Positions 34,785-44,233 of a stretch of DNA of 64,000 bases are shown piece by piece; the first letter of the stretch is position 1; every line of letters starts with the position of its first letter. Below the pieces are notes generated by a model, which searched no databases, was not told the origin of the DNA, and saw only the letters and a program-made list of their open reading frames with translations. The stretch lies in contig NZ_CP019607.1 of NCBI RefSeq assembly GCF_001998865.1, positions 1,612,001 to 1,676,000 on the forward strand, in the 5' to 3' direction. Made by a program: the position numbers and the translations under genes. This DNA is from Tessaracoccus flavescens. Its GTDB lineage: Bacteria > Actinomycetota > Actinomycetes > Propionibacteriales > Propionibacteriaceae.

Positions 34785-36223
34785 GGCTCTTCACAATGCA
34801 GGGTGTAGGTGGGGTTTGAATCCTCCGGTTTCGAGGAGGCTTCTGGCTATGTAGTGGGTCAGGTTCCTAAATCCCAAGGCGATCCCGCGGAGGTGTTCGA
34901 GGCGTCCGTTGATCGCTTCGGTTGGGCCGTTGCTGGTGCCTGGGCGGTCGAAGAAGGCGAGCACGTCGGCCGCCCGTCGGTGGAGGGTCCGGCCCAGGCT
35001 GACGAGCTCGACGAGGTCTCTCGGGACGCCGGTGCTGACCGAGTCGATCACGCCTTGAAGGAGGAACCGTCCAAGTTGCTTGTCGGGATTCCGGTAAGCC
35101 ACGACGAGTCGTTGGTAGATACTCCATGTCGCGTAGACCTCGGTGTGCTGTTCGTCGGCGAACAGTGCCTCCAGTCGGGCGACTTGCTTGTCGGTGAGTA
35201 GATCGACGCCGGTGAGCAGGGTGCGGCGGGCGCGGTAGAGCGGGTCACCGGCGCGGCCAGCCCCGATGCCCGCAGGTGTCTTGCTGGACGCGCTGGCGGC
35301 AGCGGGTGAGCGCTTCGCCGGCGAGCCGGACGACGTGGAACGGGTCCATCACCGTGGTGGCGTTGCCGAGTTCCTCGACCGCCGCGGTCTTGTAGCCGGT
35401 GAATCCGTCCATCGCGACGACCTCGATCCCCTTGCGCCAGGCTCGGGGGCGGGCGGCGAGCCACGTCTTGAACACCTGTTTCGAGCGTCCCTCGACCATG
35501 TCCAACAAGCGCGCCGGACCGGTGCCGTCCCTGGTGGGGGTGAGGTCGATGATCACGGTGACGTATTTCTCACCACGGCGGGTATGGCGCCAGCAATGCT
35601 CGTCGACCCCGATCACCTTGACCCCGTCGAACCGGGCCAGGTCGCTGATGAGGACGCGCTGTCCTTCTGCCAGCACGGCGTCGTTGGCGGTGTTCCACGC
35701 GACGTCGAGACCGGCGGCGATCCTGGACATGCTCAGGTGTTGGACCACAAGTCCTTCCAGTCCCCAACGCAGCGCCGCGCGCGACAGCTTCGAACGCGGC
35801 TCGGCTGCGGCACTGGTGTCTTGACGCCACACCCGCCCGCACTCGATGCACCGATAGCGCCGGAGCCGCACGTGCAGCACGGTAGGGCGCCACCCCAGCG
35901 GGACATGCGACAAGAGTCGCACCACCGAGCCCCGGATGAGGCCCTGGCCGCCGCAGTCTCGGCACCAGTCGTCGGCGTCGACCGGGCGGCAGGCCAGGAT
36001 CGCACGGTCGGGTTCGATGCGCTGGCCGGTGACTTCCAACCCGAGGCCGTCGAGACGGCAGAAACTAGTCAGATCAGGGCACGTGAAGGTAGCGTCGGAC
36101 ACGTCGAGGTCTTCCAGATGGGGAGCGTGAGAACTTCCATCTTCGGAGGGCCTCGACCCCTTCAGCCAGCCGCCACGCCGCAACCCCGAACAGCGCTACC
36201 TACACCCTCGATTGTGAAGAGCC
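34785..36223. mobile_element. ISL3-family insertion sequence (frameshifted)
   Basis: Terminal inverted repeats are GGCTCTTCACAAT at 34785-34797 and its complement ending at 36223, continuing as AGGGTGTAG after two differing bases. Length is 1439 bp. The 8 bases on either side (GTCAAACT and GTATTTCC) do not match, so no target duplication remains. Such loss occurs when elements recombine or age. Confidence 0.85.
34791..36183 (-). pseudogene. ISL3-family transposase, frameshifted
   Basis: The upstream frame (from about 36183 to 35245) has the ISL3 zinc-finger-like start (ACRPVDADDWCRDCGGQG...YRCIECGRVW), a helix-turn-helix, and DDE parts VIGVDEHCWRHTR and VVAMDGFTGYK. After QQDTCGHRG it shifts frame near 35258. 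The other frame then gives the expected GRAGDPLYRARRTLLTG... through NGPTEAINGRLEHLRGIALGFRNLTHYIARSLL to the stop at 34791. A single indel explains the break. Transposase should be inactive unless the shift is a sequencing error. Confidence 0.85.
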
Positions 36224-36397
36224 GTATTTCCAAGGCTGTTCTGGCATGGTCCCCCTCTTCCAAGTGCCCTCAGCCTCCTGACCCAGCGGCGTTCACTACC
36301 GAAGGTGCGAGCGAGCAGGTGGATCGGTGGATCGGACACGTGTCCGCCTACTCTCGATAGCACCGACAAGCACAAGCCCGATCTCGGAGGGACCGTC

Positions 36398-36586
36398 ATG
36401 ACCCAGCACAACCCCAAGGACACCCTCCAAGCCGACCTGGAGGCGCTGGCTGAGGTCTTCGAGGCCGAGGACCGAGAAGACCGCCGCCGCGAGGCCCAGC
36501 GCCGTCGTGACGGCCTTCCCGAGCCCAAGCGGGACATCCGCACGTTCGACGGCTTTGCAGACGGCGGGGCGGCTCCCCGCGACTGA
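36398..36586 (+). CDS. Small acidic hypothetical protein
   Basis: A 62-residue protein from the ATG at 36398 after GGAGGG. Residues 8-45 (DTLQADLEALAEVFEAEDREDRRREAQRRRDG) are strongly helical and charged, like a coiled coil. No family recognised. It faces the 53-residue gene on the opposite strand; their stops are 18 bp apart. Confidence 0.5.
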   Translation: MTQHNPKDTLQADLEALAEVFEAEDREDRRREAQRRRDGLPEPKRDIRTFDGFADGGAAPRD

Positions 36587-36604
36587 CCGCCTGGTCCCGG
36601 GCCG

Positions 36605-36766
36605 CTACCTCTTCGTGACCCACGCCTCCTCCAGAAGCACGCTTGCAAGCGCGTACTCGCAACGGTCCCGGTCGAGATCGGGGACGAGGTGGGTGAGGTC
36701 CTGCGTGGCGCGCTCCGCTGCCCCGAAGACGGCGGAGATCAGGGTCTGCTGGTTGGTCGCTCTCAT
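36605..36766 (-). CDS. Small hypothetical protein, 53 residues
   Basis: Reads MRATNQQTLISAVFGAAERA then TQDLTHLVPDLDRDRCEYA and LASVLLEEAWVTKR. The composition is protein-like and amphipathic. A weak CAGG ribosome site lies before the ATG. It follows the HEPN-motif gene region on the same strand, but 87 bp separate it from that gene's stop side. No known family. Confidence 0.5.
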   Translation of the reverse strand: MRATNQQTLISAVFGAAERATQDLTHLVPDLDRDRCEYALASVLLEEAWVTKR

Positions 36767-36853
36767 GCGCCTGGACTGTAGCCAGGCTGACCGACAACTT
36801 CAGCCACTCCAGCCGACGTTCCCTTGCTTTAACCGCCATCTAGGGTGTGCGCT

Positions 36854-38095
36854 TCATGCCCAGTCGGGAGGAGACTCCCACGGAAGCGACCAGCCGTCTG
36901 ATGTGAACCCTTCTGGCGGAACTGAAGCGGCCCAGTAGCGCTCGAAGAACGCCTCGTCCTCCCATCGCAATGCGATGCCAAGCACCCAGCCCGAGATGGT
37001 CTTTCGCCAGTACATGACCTCTGCGCCATCAGACCGTACGGCTTGGTGAACTCCGTGCGATCCGGGCAGGCCACGCTTGATGAAGTCCCTCTCCCGATAC
37101 ACGCCACCCACGAGATCATCGCGGAAGTGTCCGCGCTGTCGGTGATGCCCCATGGCCGAGTTGCTCAGCAGGCGCAGCACTTCGCGCGTCTCAAAGAACT
37201 CCCGATCATCGACCCGTTTGCCGTCACCATTCACAGAATCGCTCCCAGCGTTCTCCGCTTGACGCTCGGCCTTTCGCTGATCCACGAGTTCATGTGCCTT
37301 GGGTAGAGCCCACTCAACGAGAGCGTCCATCACCGACCAGGTCTTGGCTGAGTTCACCCGGGTGTCGTAGGCCAACTCCCGCCCGTGCGCGACCCCGTGC
37401 CGGGAAAGACTTCCCGCTGCCTGGGTCTGCCTCACGTCCTCACCGTAGGTCGCTTGCAGCGCCGCCAGCCCAGCCTCGATGCTGACGAGGCGTTGTGGGT
37501 CCACCAGATCGGCTTTCGCGCTGCCCTTCGTGAAGAACTTCTTGCCCGAGGTCACGTCCATGACGATCCCCTCCAACTGCGCCTGGAGCAGCGGGATTGA
37601 GGCGTCGTAGCGACCCGCCTCGTGATGTCCCTTGGCTAGCCACAGCAGACGCGCACGATGCTCGAACAAGAGGCGCAACTCAGGGTCGGGCACCCCCATG
37701 ACCCGAACGCGGTTGCAGACCCGCTTTGTCCGCCAGGCTCCTTCGCCCTCCCACTGGTCCGAGAGGAGGTCGTCAGCCTCACTACCGCGTCCCTCCCTGA
37801 CTAGACCCACGGCTCGTTCAAGCGCGTCGGTCTGCATGGCCATGACCGCCCACCCGCGCGGCACGAGTGTCGTCAGCGACGCCTCGATGCCTTCGACGGT
37901 CCTGCGGTACTCAGCCCCCTCTGTGGCCAGCCGCTTCCAGTCAGCCTCAATGCCCACTCCGAGCCGAGACATCCACTCTGTGGAGTCGCTGTTGTGGATG
38001 GCAGCGTTGATCATGGCGCGGGTGCCTCCGGAGGGGTCGACAGCGCCCCACACCTGATTACGTACGGCTCGGGAGGCGGCATCGGAGTTGGTCAC
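36854..38095 (-). CDS. Protein with a HEPN-like RHGVAH motif
   Basis: A 413-residue protein starting at GTG 38095. Residues about 60-270 are helical and include LSRHGVAHGRELAYDTRVNSAKTWSVMDALVEWAL, where Arg232 and His237 form the Rx4H pattern of HEPN ribonuclease domains found in toxin-antitoxin and abortive-infection systems. Residues about 300-413 form a separate region rich in Arg, His and Trp (HHRQRGHFRDDLVGGVYRERDF...). No helicase or nucleotidyltransferase partner is adjacent. A defence role is possible from motif and location, but similar HEPN-like folds also occur in other proteins. Confidence 0.55.
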   Translation of the reverse strand: MTNSDAASRAVRNQVWGAVDPSGGTRAMINAAIHNSDSTEWMSRLGVGIEADWKRLATEGAEYRRTVEGIEASLTTLVPRGWAVMAMQTDALERAVGLVREGRGSEADDLLSDQWEGEGAWRTKRVCNRVRVMGVPDPELRLLFEHRARLLWLAKGHHEAGRYDASIPLLQAQLEGIVMDVTSGKKFFTKGSAKADLVDPQRLVSIEAGLAALQATYGEDVRQTQAAGSLSRHGVAHGRELAYDTRVNSAKTWSVMDALVEWALPKAHELVDQRKAERQAENAGSDSVNGDGKRVDDREFFETREVLRLLSNSAMGHHRQRGHFRDDLVGGVYRERDFIKRGLPGSHGVHQAVRSDGAEVMYWRKTISGWVLGIALRWEDEAFFERYWAASVPPEGFTSDGWSLPWESPPDWA

Positions 38096-38426
38096 GACCC
38101 CATCGTGTCAGGAGGATCAGACACTCCGCTTCCCCCGGTCGGCGGGCGATGTCTCTGAGCGGGTGCCCCTGTGGACAGCCCCCACCCCAGCGCCTGTACG
38201 GTTTCCGGAAACTACCGCGTACGTCCTCCCACCGGAGGGGATGCGTAGCCCCCTGTCTGCGCATTGACTGTGACACCCACGGCCTAACTCCCTAGTCAAA
38301 CGCCCTTGAGTAGGGAGTTTGTATGTTTCAGGTTGGACTCAAGTGCCCTCAGAGGGACCGAAAAGGACTCGCTAACAGCACGTTCACAGCACGCGCGGCA
38401 CGGCTCGGCGCGGGGTTCTAAGGGTC
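38096..38426. other. Gene-free interval with an inverted repeat before the integrase
   Basis: About 330 bp without a supported gene. AACTCCCTA (38286-38294) and TAGGGAGTT (38311-38319) form a perfect 9-bp inverted repeat with a 16-base spacer, about 110 bp before the integrase start. It could be a terminator for leftward traffic, an operator, or an integrase arm site. Confidence 0.5.
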
Positions 38427-39622
38427 ATGAGACGTGGATTTGGTTGGGTCCGGAAGCTGCCCAGCAACAGGTACCAGGCTTCCTTCCCTCATCCCCTGAC
38501 GCCAGGGGAGAGGATCAAGGCACCCTCGACGTTTTCGCACAAGGGCGACGCTGAGCATTGGCTCAGGATGCAGGAGCGGGCCATTGAGTGAGAGAGGGGA
38601 GTGGCTTTCCCCCGAGGAAGTCGAGGCCCGACGGCCGAAGCTGCGAACGCTTCAGGAGACCTATGACCGGTTCCTGGCCCAGCGCCCGCGGCCGCTGGCC
38701 CTGTCCACGCTTACCGCGTATGAGCAGGACTGGCGGCTGCGGATCGTTCCCCACTGGGGCGCCGAGCGTGACGTGAAGACCATCACCCACGACGACGTGT
38801 GGCAATGGCGCCAGGGCCCGCTGGGTGCTGAGCGACGCCGTGATCGGTCGACGTTGGCCTTGTTCAGCGAGTTGCTGGCGAAGGCGGCGCATTGGGGATG
38901 GATCGACAAGAACCCCGCCGCCGGCGTGGGCATCCCGCGACAGACGAAGGCGATGGAGCAGCGTCACGTGTTCGACCTGGACGATGTACGATGCTATCTG
39001 CAGGCCGCCGAACCCCAGCACGTGGCGATGTTGGCCACGGTGGCATTGGGCGGGTTGAGATCGGGTGAAGTCCGAGGTCTGCGGCGGATGGACCTCGACC
39101 TCGAGGGGCGGCGGATCCTCGTGCGCCAGGCGATCGAGCATGGCAAGGACGGCGATGCCTACCGCGTGGGTGTGAAGGTTCCCAAGACGTCGGCCTGCAT
39201 CCGCTCGCTGCCCATGTCGTCCACCTTGGTGACGATCCTGCAGGATCACCTGGCGCTGCATCCACGGTCGCCGGAGCAGCTCGTGTTCACCGTCGCGGAT
39301 GGCAAGCCGATGGGGCCGGCGGCATAACAGGGCGCTGGCCAACATGGGGTTGCGGACCCCGGAGGCGGAGCGGCGCCGATTGTGGCGGAAGGGTCTTCCT
39401 GTGCCGAAGGAGGACCACATCACGCTGCACGATCTGCGTGCTTCGTACGCCGCGTGGCTCTTCAGCGAGGGATACACGATCGCGGAAGTCATGCTGCTGC
39501 TGGGGTGGAGCGACTCGCGGATGGCGCTTGAGGTCTATAGCCGCGTCTTTCCACGACGAGTCGAGAGCGTCGGCCCCAAGCAGGATGAAGCCCTCAAGGG
39601 CCTTACAGTGGTCGTGGCCTGA
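38427..39622 (+). pseudogene. Tyrosine integrase with two frameshifts
   Basis: Three frames together give one integrase. Part 1 is 38427-38591 (MRRGFGWVRKLPSNRYQASF...RAIE then TGA). Part 2 is from about 38590 to 39327 (RGEWLSPEEVEARRPKLRT..., SAM-like domain, GLRSGEVRGL with the first Arg). Part 3 is from about 39310 to 39622 (ALANMGLRTPEAE...LHDLRASYAAWLF...LGWSD...ALEVYSRVF, with HxxR and the Tyr). The first break is a TGAG TGAG tandem repeat at 38585-38592; removing one copy restores the frame. The second is near 39310-39327. The island it once moved should be immobile on its own. Confidence 0.85.
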
Positions 39623-39702
39623 AACATGGCCGCGCACCAGCGTGAATCACCGCTCCTAGCTAGATCTGGAGGGCCGGCTGCGCCGACACGCGCCCGGATG
39701 AA

Positions 39703-39897
39703 TCAATACGTATCCAGATGAGTCGATCTGAGGACGGATTGTTTCACCAGGTCTTGGGGTGTCCCACGGGGACGTTTGGGGGGCCGGGGCGGGGCAGTCA
39801 TCGCCGCGGACCTCCGGTGTGTCGTGACGGACGTCGTAGTGTTCGGGCCGCGGCCGGGAGATGGCTGATCGACGTGCGGCCGACGGCGTGGCGTGGG
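39703..39897 (-). pseudogene. Relic of MobF relaxase tail and a downstream small gene (copy 1)
   Basis: About 39798-39897 reads ...LRRPSRHTGGPRR and stop, matching the relaxase C-terminus at 42384 (LRGPSRATGSPRR and stop). It is followed, with an ATGA overlap, by a 32-codon frame MTAPPRPPKRPRGTPQDLVK...THLDTY and stop (39703-39801). That frame resembles the N-terminus of ribbon-helix-helix proteins and is cut off. The same pair occurs at 42288-42480. Confidence 0.6.
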
Positions 39898-39901
39898 TCG
39901 T

Positions 39902-41152
39902 TCAGGTGGTCGACTGCCAGAGTGCGGCTGCGGGGAGTCCGTAGAGGCGGTTGGCGAACTGGTAGCCGGTGTCCGACATGCCGACGACGACGCCTGCAAG
40001 GAACCGGTCGCCGAGTTTTTCCTTGAGGAATCGCAGGCCTGCGAAGTGTTCCGCCCGATAGGTCGAGGAGGCCTTGACTTCGATGGCGATGATCCGTCCG
40101 TCGTCGAGTTCTAGGACGAGGTCCACTTCTACGCCGTCGCGATCGCGGAAGTGGAACATTTGGTAGTCGCTTTCACTCCAGGATTGTTGTTTGAGCAGCT
40201 CGCTGGCGATGAACGCTTCGAAGAGGCCCCCGATGGAGTCCGAGGTGAGTGGCAGGAGTTGTTGCTCGGTCTGCCGATTCAGCCGGAGGGCGAGCGCCGA
40301 GTCGCTGACGAACGCTTTCTGTCGACCTATCTCGCGTTTGGTCAGGTTGGGAGTCCATGGGGGAAGTTCATCGACCAGGTACAGCGAGCGCAGGACGTCG
40401 AGGTAGGCGGTGATGGTGTTGGGAGGGATGTCGGCACCGTCGGCGATGCGGGCCTTGACCAGTTCTCCGCCTTGATTCGCGGCCAGCAGCGACATCACTG
40501 AGCGCAACCGTCGGGTCTGGCCGCCGGATGGAAGCAGTGTCGCGTCACGTTCCAGGACGCGGTCGAGGTAGCTGTCGAGCCAGGCGTGTCGTAGCTGCGG
40601 GCGGAGTCCGCGGGTGTCGGGGTAGCCGCCCTGGGCGATGGCTGCGACGTAGTTGCCCCGGGTCCATGGGGTGGAGAACCGATGGGGTTGTGTCCGGACC
40701 CGGAGGGAGGTGACGAAGTCTTCCGGGTGGCCGGCCAGTTCTCCCTGGCTCAATCCGCGCAGGCGGAGGGTGGCTGCCCGGCCGGCCAGGCTGTCGGTGC
40801 GACCTTTGACCGTGAGCAGGTCGGCCGATCCGGTGAGTAGGAACCGGCCGGGCTGCCGGTTGCGGTCAATGCTGGCTTTGATCGCGAGCAAGAGTTCGGG
40901 TTCGCGTTGCACCTCGTCGATGACCAGTATTCCGTCGGGGCATTGCTCAACGAACGCGGTCTCGTCGGCGACGGCGGCGTCTCGGGTGCGCCGATCATCG
41001 AGTGTGACCACGACGGCGTTGCGTCCCTCGACCAGCTGCCGGGCAAGCGTGCTCTTGCCGACCTGGCGGGAGCCTTGGATGACCACTGCCGGGAACGCTG
41101 ACAGCAGGTCGCGGCCGACTGCGACGGTCTTGCGCGGGAGGAGAAGGTCCAT
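39902..41152 (-). CDS. AAA ATPase with DUF4143
   Basis: A 416-residue protein. The N-terminal ATPase has Walker A GSRQVGKST (about 27-35) and Walker B ILVIDEVQREPELL; sensor-like FLLTGSADLL follows. The C-terminal DUF4143 half includes a PD-(D/E)XK-like stretch, DGVEVDLVLELDDGRIIAIEVKASSTY. These proteins are abundant and poorly understood; the nuclease-like core suggests DNA work. It is intact and flanked by relaxase relics, so it probably travels with mobile DNA. Confidence 0.88.
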   Translation of the reverse strand: MDLLLPRKTVAVGRDLLSAFPAVVIQGSRQVGKSTLARQLVEGRNAVVVTLDDRRTRDAAVADETAFVEQCPDGILVIDEVQREPELLLAIKASIDRNRQPGRFLLTGSADLLTVKGRTDSLAGRAATLRLRGLSQGELAGHPEDFVTSLRVRTQPHRFSTPWTRGNYVAAIAQGGYPDTRGLRPQLRHAWLDSYLDRVLERDATLLPSGGQTRRLRSVMSLLAANQGGELVKARIADGADIPPNTITAYLDVLRSLYLVDELPPWTPNLTKREIGRQKAFVSDSALALRLNRQTEQQLLPLTSDSIGGLFEAFIASELLKQQSWSESDYQMFHFRDRDGVEVDLVLELDDGRIIAIEVKASSTYRAEHFAGLRFLKEKLGDRFLAGVVVGMSDTGYQFANRLYGLPAAALWQSTT

Positions 41153-41345
41153 GGCGCGACCCTAGCCGCACATCGGCGATATTGCGGCCTTGGATCCGTA
41201 GATTCGCGATCACGCTTTCGTACTTTCGCGAAGCTCGGCCTCCGCCTGTCCCAGTCCAATCGAAGAACCGCCGCAGTCAGATGGCCCCTCTCACGCTGGG
41301 TGTCGGTCGTGGGGGTTCATAGGGGTATGAACGAGAGGATCCTTG

Positions 41346-41576
41346 ATGAGCACTCGTAACACCTCAGCCCCTACACCGAAGGCGGGCGCGCGACGGTGGG
41401 CCTCCCTGAATGAAGCTGCTGAGTACCTTCGTGCTCATCCCAAGACCTTGGCCCGACGCTTCAGCGACGGTTTGTTGATTCGGTACCGGGTGGGACGCCG
41501 GGTGATGGTCGACTTGGATGAATTGGACGAGCTCGTGGTCGCGAGCGCTGGCGGCCTCAAGACACTGACCGGTTGA
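41346..41576 (+). CDS. Excisionase-like helix-turn-helix protein
   Basis: A 76-residue protein with the MerR/excisionase fold (HTH_17): RWASLNEAAEYLRAHPKTLARRFSDGLLIRYRVGRRVMVDLDELDELV. The ATG at 41346 follows GAGAGGA. Such proteins set the direction of integrase reactions or act as small regulators. No functional integrase is adjacent. Confidence 0.75.
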   Translation: MSTRNTSAPTPKAGARRWASLNEAAEYLRAHPKTLARRFSDGLLIRYRVGRRVMVDLDELDELVVASAGGLKTLTG

Positions 41577-41701
41577 CTGTTGCCCTGGCGTGGCGAGCGC
41601 GGCGCTCGGGCTCGGTCTCAGGTGGCCGCTTGACGACGTGACCTGACGGACGGAGCGACAGACCGATGCCGCGGTGGTCCTCAAGGGCTGACTGATGGGC
41701 G

Positions 41702-42259
41702 TCATGTCAGCGTCTCCAAGGCCGCGATGAGGGGACCCTGCGAGCGGGGGAGTTGCCTCGCGAGTGCGATGAGGCGGTTGGGCTCGCCTCCGCGGCGGAG
41801 CCACTCTTTGAGGGCCTCGAGAGGGAGTTCGTAACCGATCGTGCCCCTCAGCCGGAAAGCGTCGACGATGGATCGCTCGGGGGTGTAGAGCCCGATCGTC
41901 TGGTCAGTGCCGGGGATGGGGACCTCTTTGCGTCCCAGATCGAAGGTTGCCGTGTGGAAGCGGTGCCAGCTGATTGCTGAGGTGCCAGCTGGGATGCGTG
42001 CTTCTCGGTGGATGGCCACATTAAGCGTGGCGGGGATTTCGTCGGTGAGGTCATGGAGGGCCAAGGCAGAGGTCAGACAGATCGTGGCTTCTGGGCGCCG
42101 GCTGGCGGCTTCGATCCATTCCCAGTCCGCGGTGTTGGCGTCGGCGGGCAGGTAGATTCCACGTGCGATGCGTTCCAGTTTGCCGTCGCGGGCGGCACGG
42201 TGGAGGGTGCTTCGGGACATCCCCTGCTGCCGCGCGGTGGCGGGTGTGAGTGGTGCCAT
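41702..42259 (-). CDS. AbiEi-like type IV antitoxin, toxin partner absent
   Basis: A 185-residue protein. The N-terminal winged helix (ATARQQGMSRSTLHRAARDGKLERIARGIYLP) is followed by the AbiEi C-terminal region (ICLTSALALHDLTDEIPATLNVAIHRE...VDAFRLRG...ALKEWLRRGG). In intact systems the AbiEii nucleotidyltransferase toxin follows with overlapping codons. Here an ATGA overlap is present (ATG ACG CCC ATC AGT) but only about 125 bp separate the stop from the oppositely oriented excisionase-like gene, and no toxin frame is found. Confidence 0.8.
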   Translation of the reverse strand: MAPLTPATARQQGMSRSTLHRAARDGKLERIARGIYLPADANTADWEWIEAASRRPEATICLTSALALHDLTDEIPATLNVAIHREARIPAGTSAISWHRFHTATFDLGRKEVPIPGTDQTIGLYTPERSIVDAFRLRGTIGYELPLEALKEWLRRGGEPNRLIALARQLPRSQGPLIAALETLT

Positions 42260-42287
42260 GCCCCCGGTGCCCTCCTTGTCTGAAACA

Positions 42288-42387
42288 AAACGTATCCCGA
42301 TAAGTCTATCTGAAGACGGTTTGTTTCACCACGTCCAGGGGTGCCCCACGGCAAAGTGTGGGCGCTCTGACGGGGCGGGGCGGTCAT
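42288..42387 (-). pseudogene. Remnant small gene after the relaxase (copy 2)
   Basis: ATG at 42385-42387 overlaps the relaxase stop. The first codons (MTAPPR) and the nucleotide sequence match the copy at 39703-39801, but an indel shifts the frame. Homology between the two copies ends at the same point, near the ACGTA(T/A) stretch. The stretch 42283-42330 also holds GAAACAAA and TTTGTTTC as an 8-bp inverted repeat just upstream of the AbiEi-like gene. Confidence 0.5.
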
Positions 42388-43127
42388 CGCCGGGGACTTC
42401 CGGTGGCTCGTGACGGACCGCGTAGGTGTTCGGGCCGCGGTCGGAAGGGCGGCTGATCTGTGCGTGGCTCGACGGCGTTGGTGCCCGCCGGTGCGGCATT
42501 GGGCGTGTGCTGATTGATCCGCCAGTAGAGGGCGGCCGCGGGTCGTTCTGCGGGTAGTGGTCCCTCAGCGAGCGCTCTTGCTACGAGGGCCCAAGTCGGG
42601 GTCCCAGAATCTTCGAGGAGGGCGAGGTGTCTGGCCAGCCCGGGGACACCAGGGTCGTGGTCGAGTCCCTGACCGAGGGCCCGCAGTTGCGCGATGTCGA
42701 GGCTCGGCGTCGCGGTGAGGAGGTCCCTGTCGAGCTGGTCCTGGTAGTGCCGCGCGGCCCCGGCCTGCGCCCGACCTCCTGTGGGGTGGCGGTCCTCGGG
42801 CGCGACGTCGGTGGCGGCTCGCCACACCGCCACATCGCCGAGCAGTCGGTCTGGGAGTGCCGTGTCGCTGGGTGCCCAGCTTGGGGGCGGGGCCTGCAGC
42901 GTGTCGAGGCGTACCTGGTTGGCGAGGTTGGTCACGTGCTGGGCGCGTGCTGTGAGGTAGGGACCCCAGCGTGCGTCGTCGGCTATGGAGGCTGGGATGC
43001 GGGGGAGCCACGGGAGGGGGCCGCCGGTGGGGTCGGGGATGAGTGTGGCCAGGAGGGCTGCAGGGTCGGCGATGTCGTCGAAGCGGTGACCCGCGGCGAC
43101 CTCACACAACTTTTCGAGCAGGCTAGC

Positions 43128-44228
43128 TGTACTGACCACGGAGGTTAGGTACATGGGGATCGGCGGGTTGGCTGGACAAGGGTGAAGACCCCCGATGGGG
43201 TGTGGAACTACCACAGAACCGCACCACCAAAACAGAGGTCTTCATGTCCCACACTAACGCTGTCTTGACTCCGACGGGTCGTCTCCGTCTCGCCAGGCTC
43301 GTGGTCGACGACGGCTGGGTCCTGCGACGGGCGGCTGAACGCTTCGGTGTCTCGGTCACCACCGCCCGTCGTTGGTCCGAGCGCTACCGCCTCCACGGCC
43401 GCGCCGGGATGGTCGACAGGTCATCGCGGCCCCGTTCCAACCCCAACCAGCTGCCGCAGCGCACCGAACGACGCATCGTGGGGTTGCGGGTCACCCACCG
43501 GTGGGGGCCGGCGCGGATCGCCTACCGGCTCGGCCTGAACCCGTCGACCGTGCACAAGGTCTTGCGCCGCTACGGTTGTCCACCGTTGCGTTGGGTCGAC
43601 CCGGCAACTGGATGCCGGATCAAGACCTCACGAGCAGACAAACGCCACTACCAGCATCCGGCCCCGGGCGATCTGGTCCATGTCGACATCAAGAAGTTGG
43701 GACGGATCCCAGACGGTGGCGGCCACCGCGCTCTGGGCCGCGCTGGCGGGGTCCGCAACAAGGTCGCTACCGAAGCGAACCGCCGGCCCGGCTACGCCTT
43801 CCTCCACAACGCCGTTGATGACCATTCCAGACTCGCCTACAGTGAGATCCTCACCGATGAGCGCAAGGACACCGCCGCAGGGTTCTGGAAGCGAGCCAAC
43901 GCCTGGTTCAACTCCATGGGAATCACCGTTAATCGAGTCCTGACCGACAACGGCTCCTGCTGCCGCTCAAACGCCTTCAAGACCGCTCTCGGTGAGGACA
44001 TCAGCCACAAACGCACTCGACCGTATCGGCCACAGACCAACGGTAAGGTCGAACGGTTCAACCGCACCATGCTCGAGGAATGGGCCTACGCCCGGCCCTA
44101 CAAGTCAGAAACCGAACGCGTCGAGGCCTTCCCCGAGTGGCTGCACCATTACAATCACCACCGAGGCCACACCTCACTCAAGGGCCAACCGCCAGCCGCG
44201 CGTGTGCCCAACCTCTCCGGGCAGAACA
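43128..44228. mobile_element. IS481-family insertion sequence
   Basis: A complete 1101-bp element flanked by a perfect 6-bp duplication GCTAGC (43122-43127 and 44229-44234). Ends are TGTACTGACC... and, on the complement, TGTTCTGCCC... with further matches (GGTTAGG/GGTTGGG). IS481 elements are known to use NCTAGN targets. The transposase stop codon TAG is formed by the duplicated target itself. Confidence 0.92.
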
Positions 44229-44233
44229 GCTAG
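43244..44233 (+). CDS. IS481-family transposase
   Basis: A 329-residue DDE transposase from the ATG at 43244 (MSHTNAVLTPTGRLRLARLV). It has two helix-turn-helix motifs (WVLRRAAERFGVSVTTARRWSERY; WGPARIAYRLGLNPSTVHKVLRRYG) and catalytic Asp in LVHVDIKKL, Asp in RVLTDNGSCC and Glu in GKVERFNRTM. It ends QNS followed by TAG, whose bases lie in the flanking GCTAGC. Intact. Confidence 0.93.
   Translation: MSHTNAVLTPTGRLRLARLVVDDGWVLRRAAERFGVSVTTARRWSERYRLHGRAGMVDRSSRPRSNPNQLPQRTERRIVGLRVTHRWGPARIAYRLGLNPSTVHKVLRRYGCPPLRWVDPATGCRIKTSRADKRHYQHPAPGDLVHVDIKKLGRIPDGGGHRALGRAGGVRNKVATEANRRPGYAFLHNAVDDHSRLAYSEILTDERKDTAAGFWKRANAWFNSMGITVNRVLTDNGSCCRSNAFKTALGEDISHKRTRPYRPQTNGKVERFNRTMLEEWAYARPYKSETERVEAFPEWLHHYNHHRGHTSLKGQPPAARVPNLSGQNS

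Noticed and set aside
34775..36231. Target duplication for the ISL3 element
   Set aside because: The 8 bases on each side differ (GTCAAACT and GTATTTCC).
36396..36839. 147-codon minus-strand frame
   Set aside because: Low-complexity Arg/Pro/Gly product overlapping better-supported small genes at 36398-36586 and 36605-36766.
41577..41701. Start of an AbiEii toxin after the AbiEi-like gene
   Set aside because: ATG ACG CCC follows with the right overlap, but the frame does not continue into a nucleotidyltransferase and runs into the opposite-strand gene.
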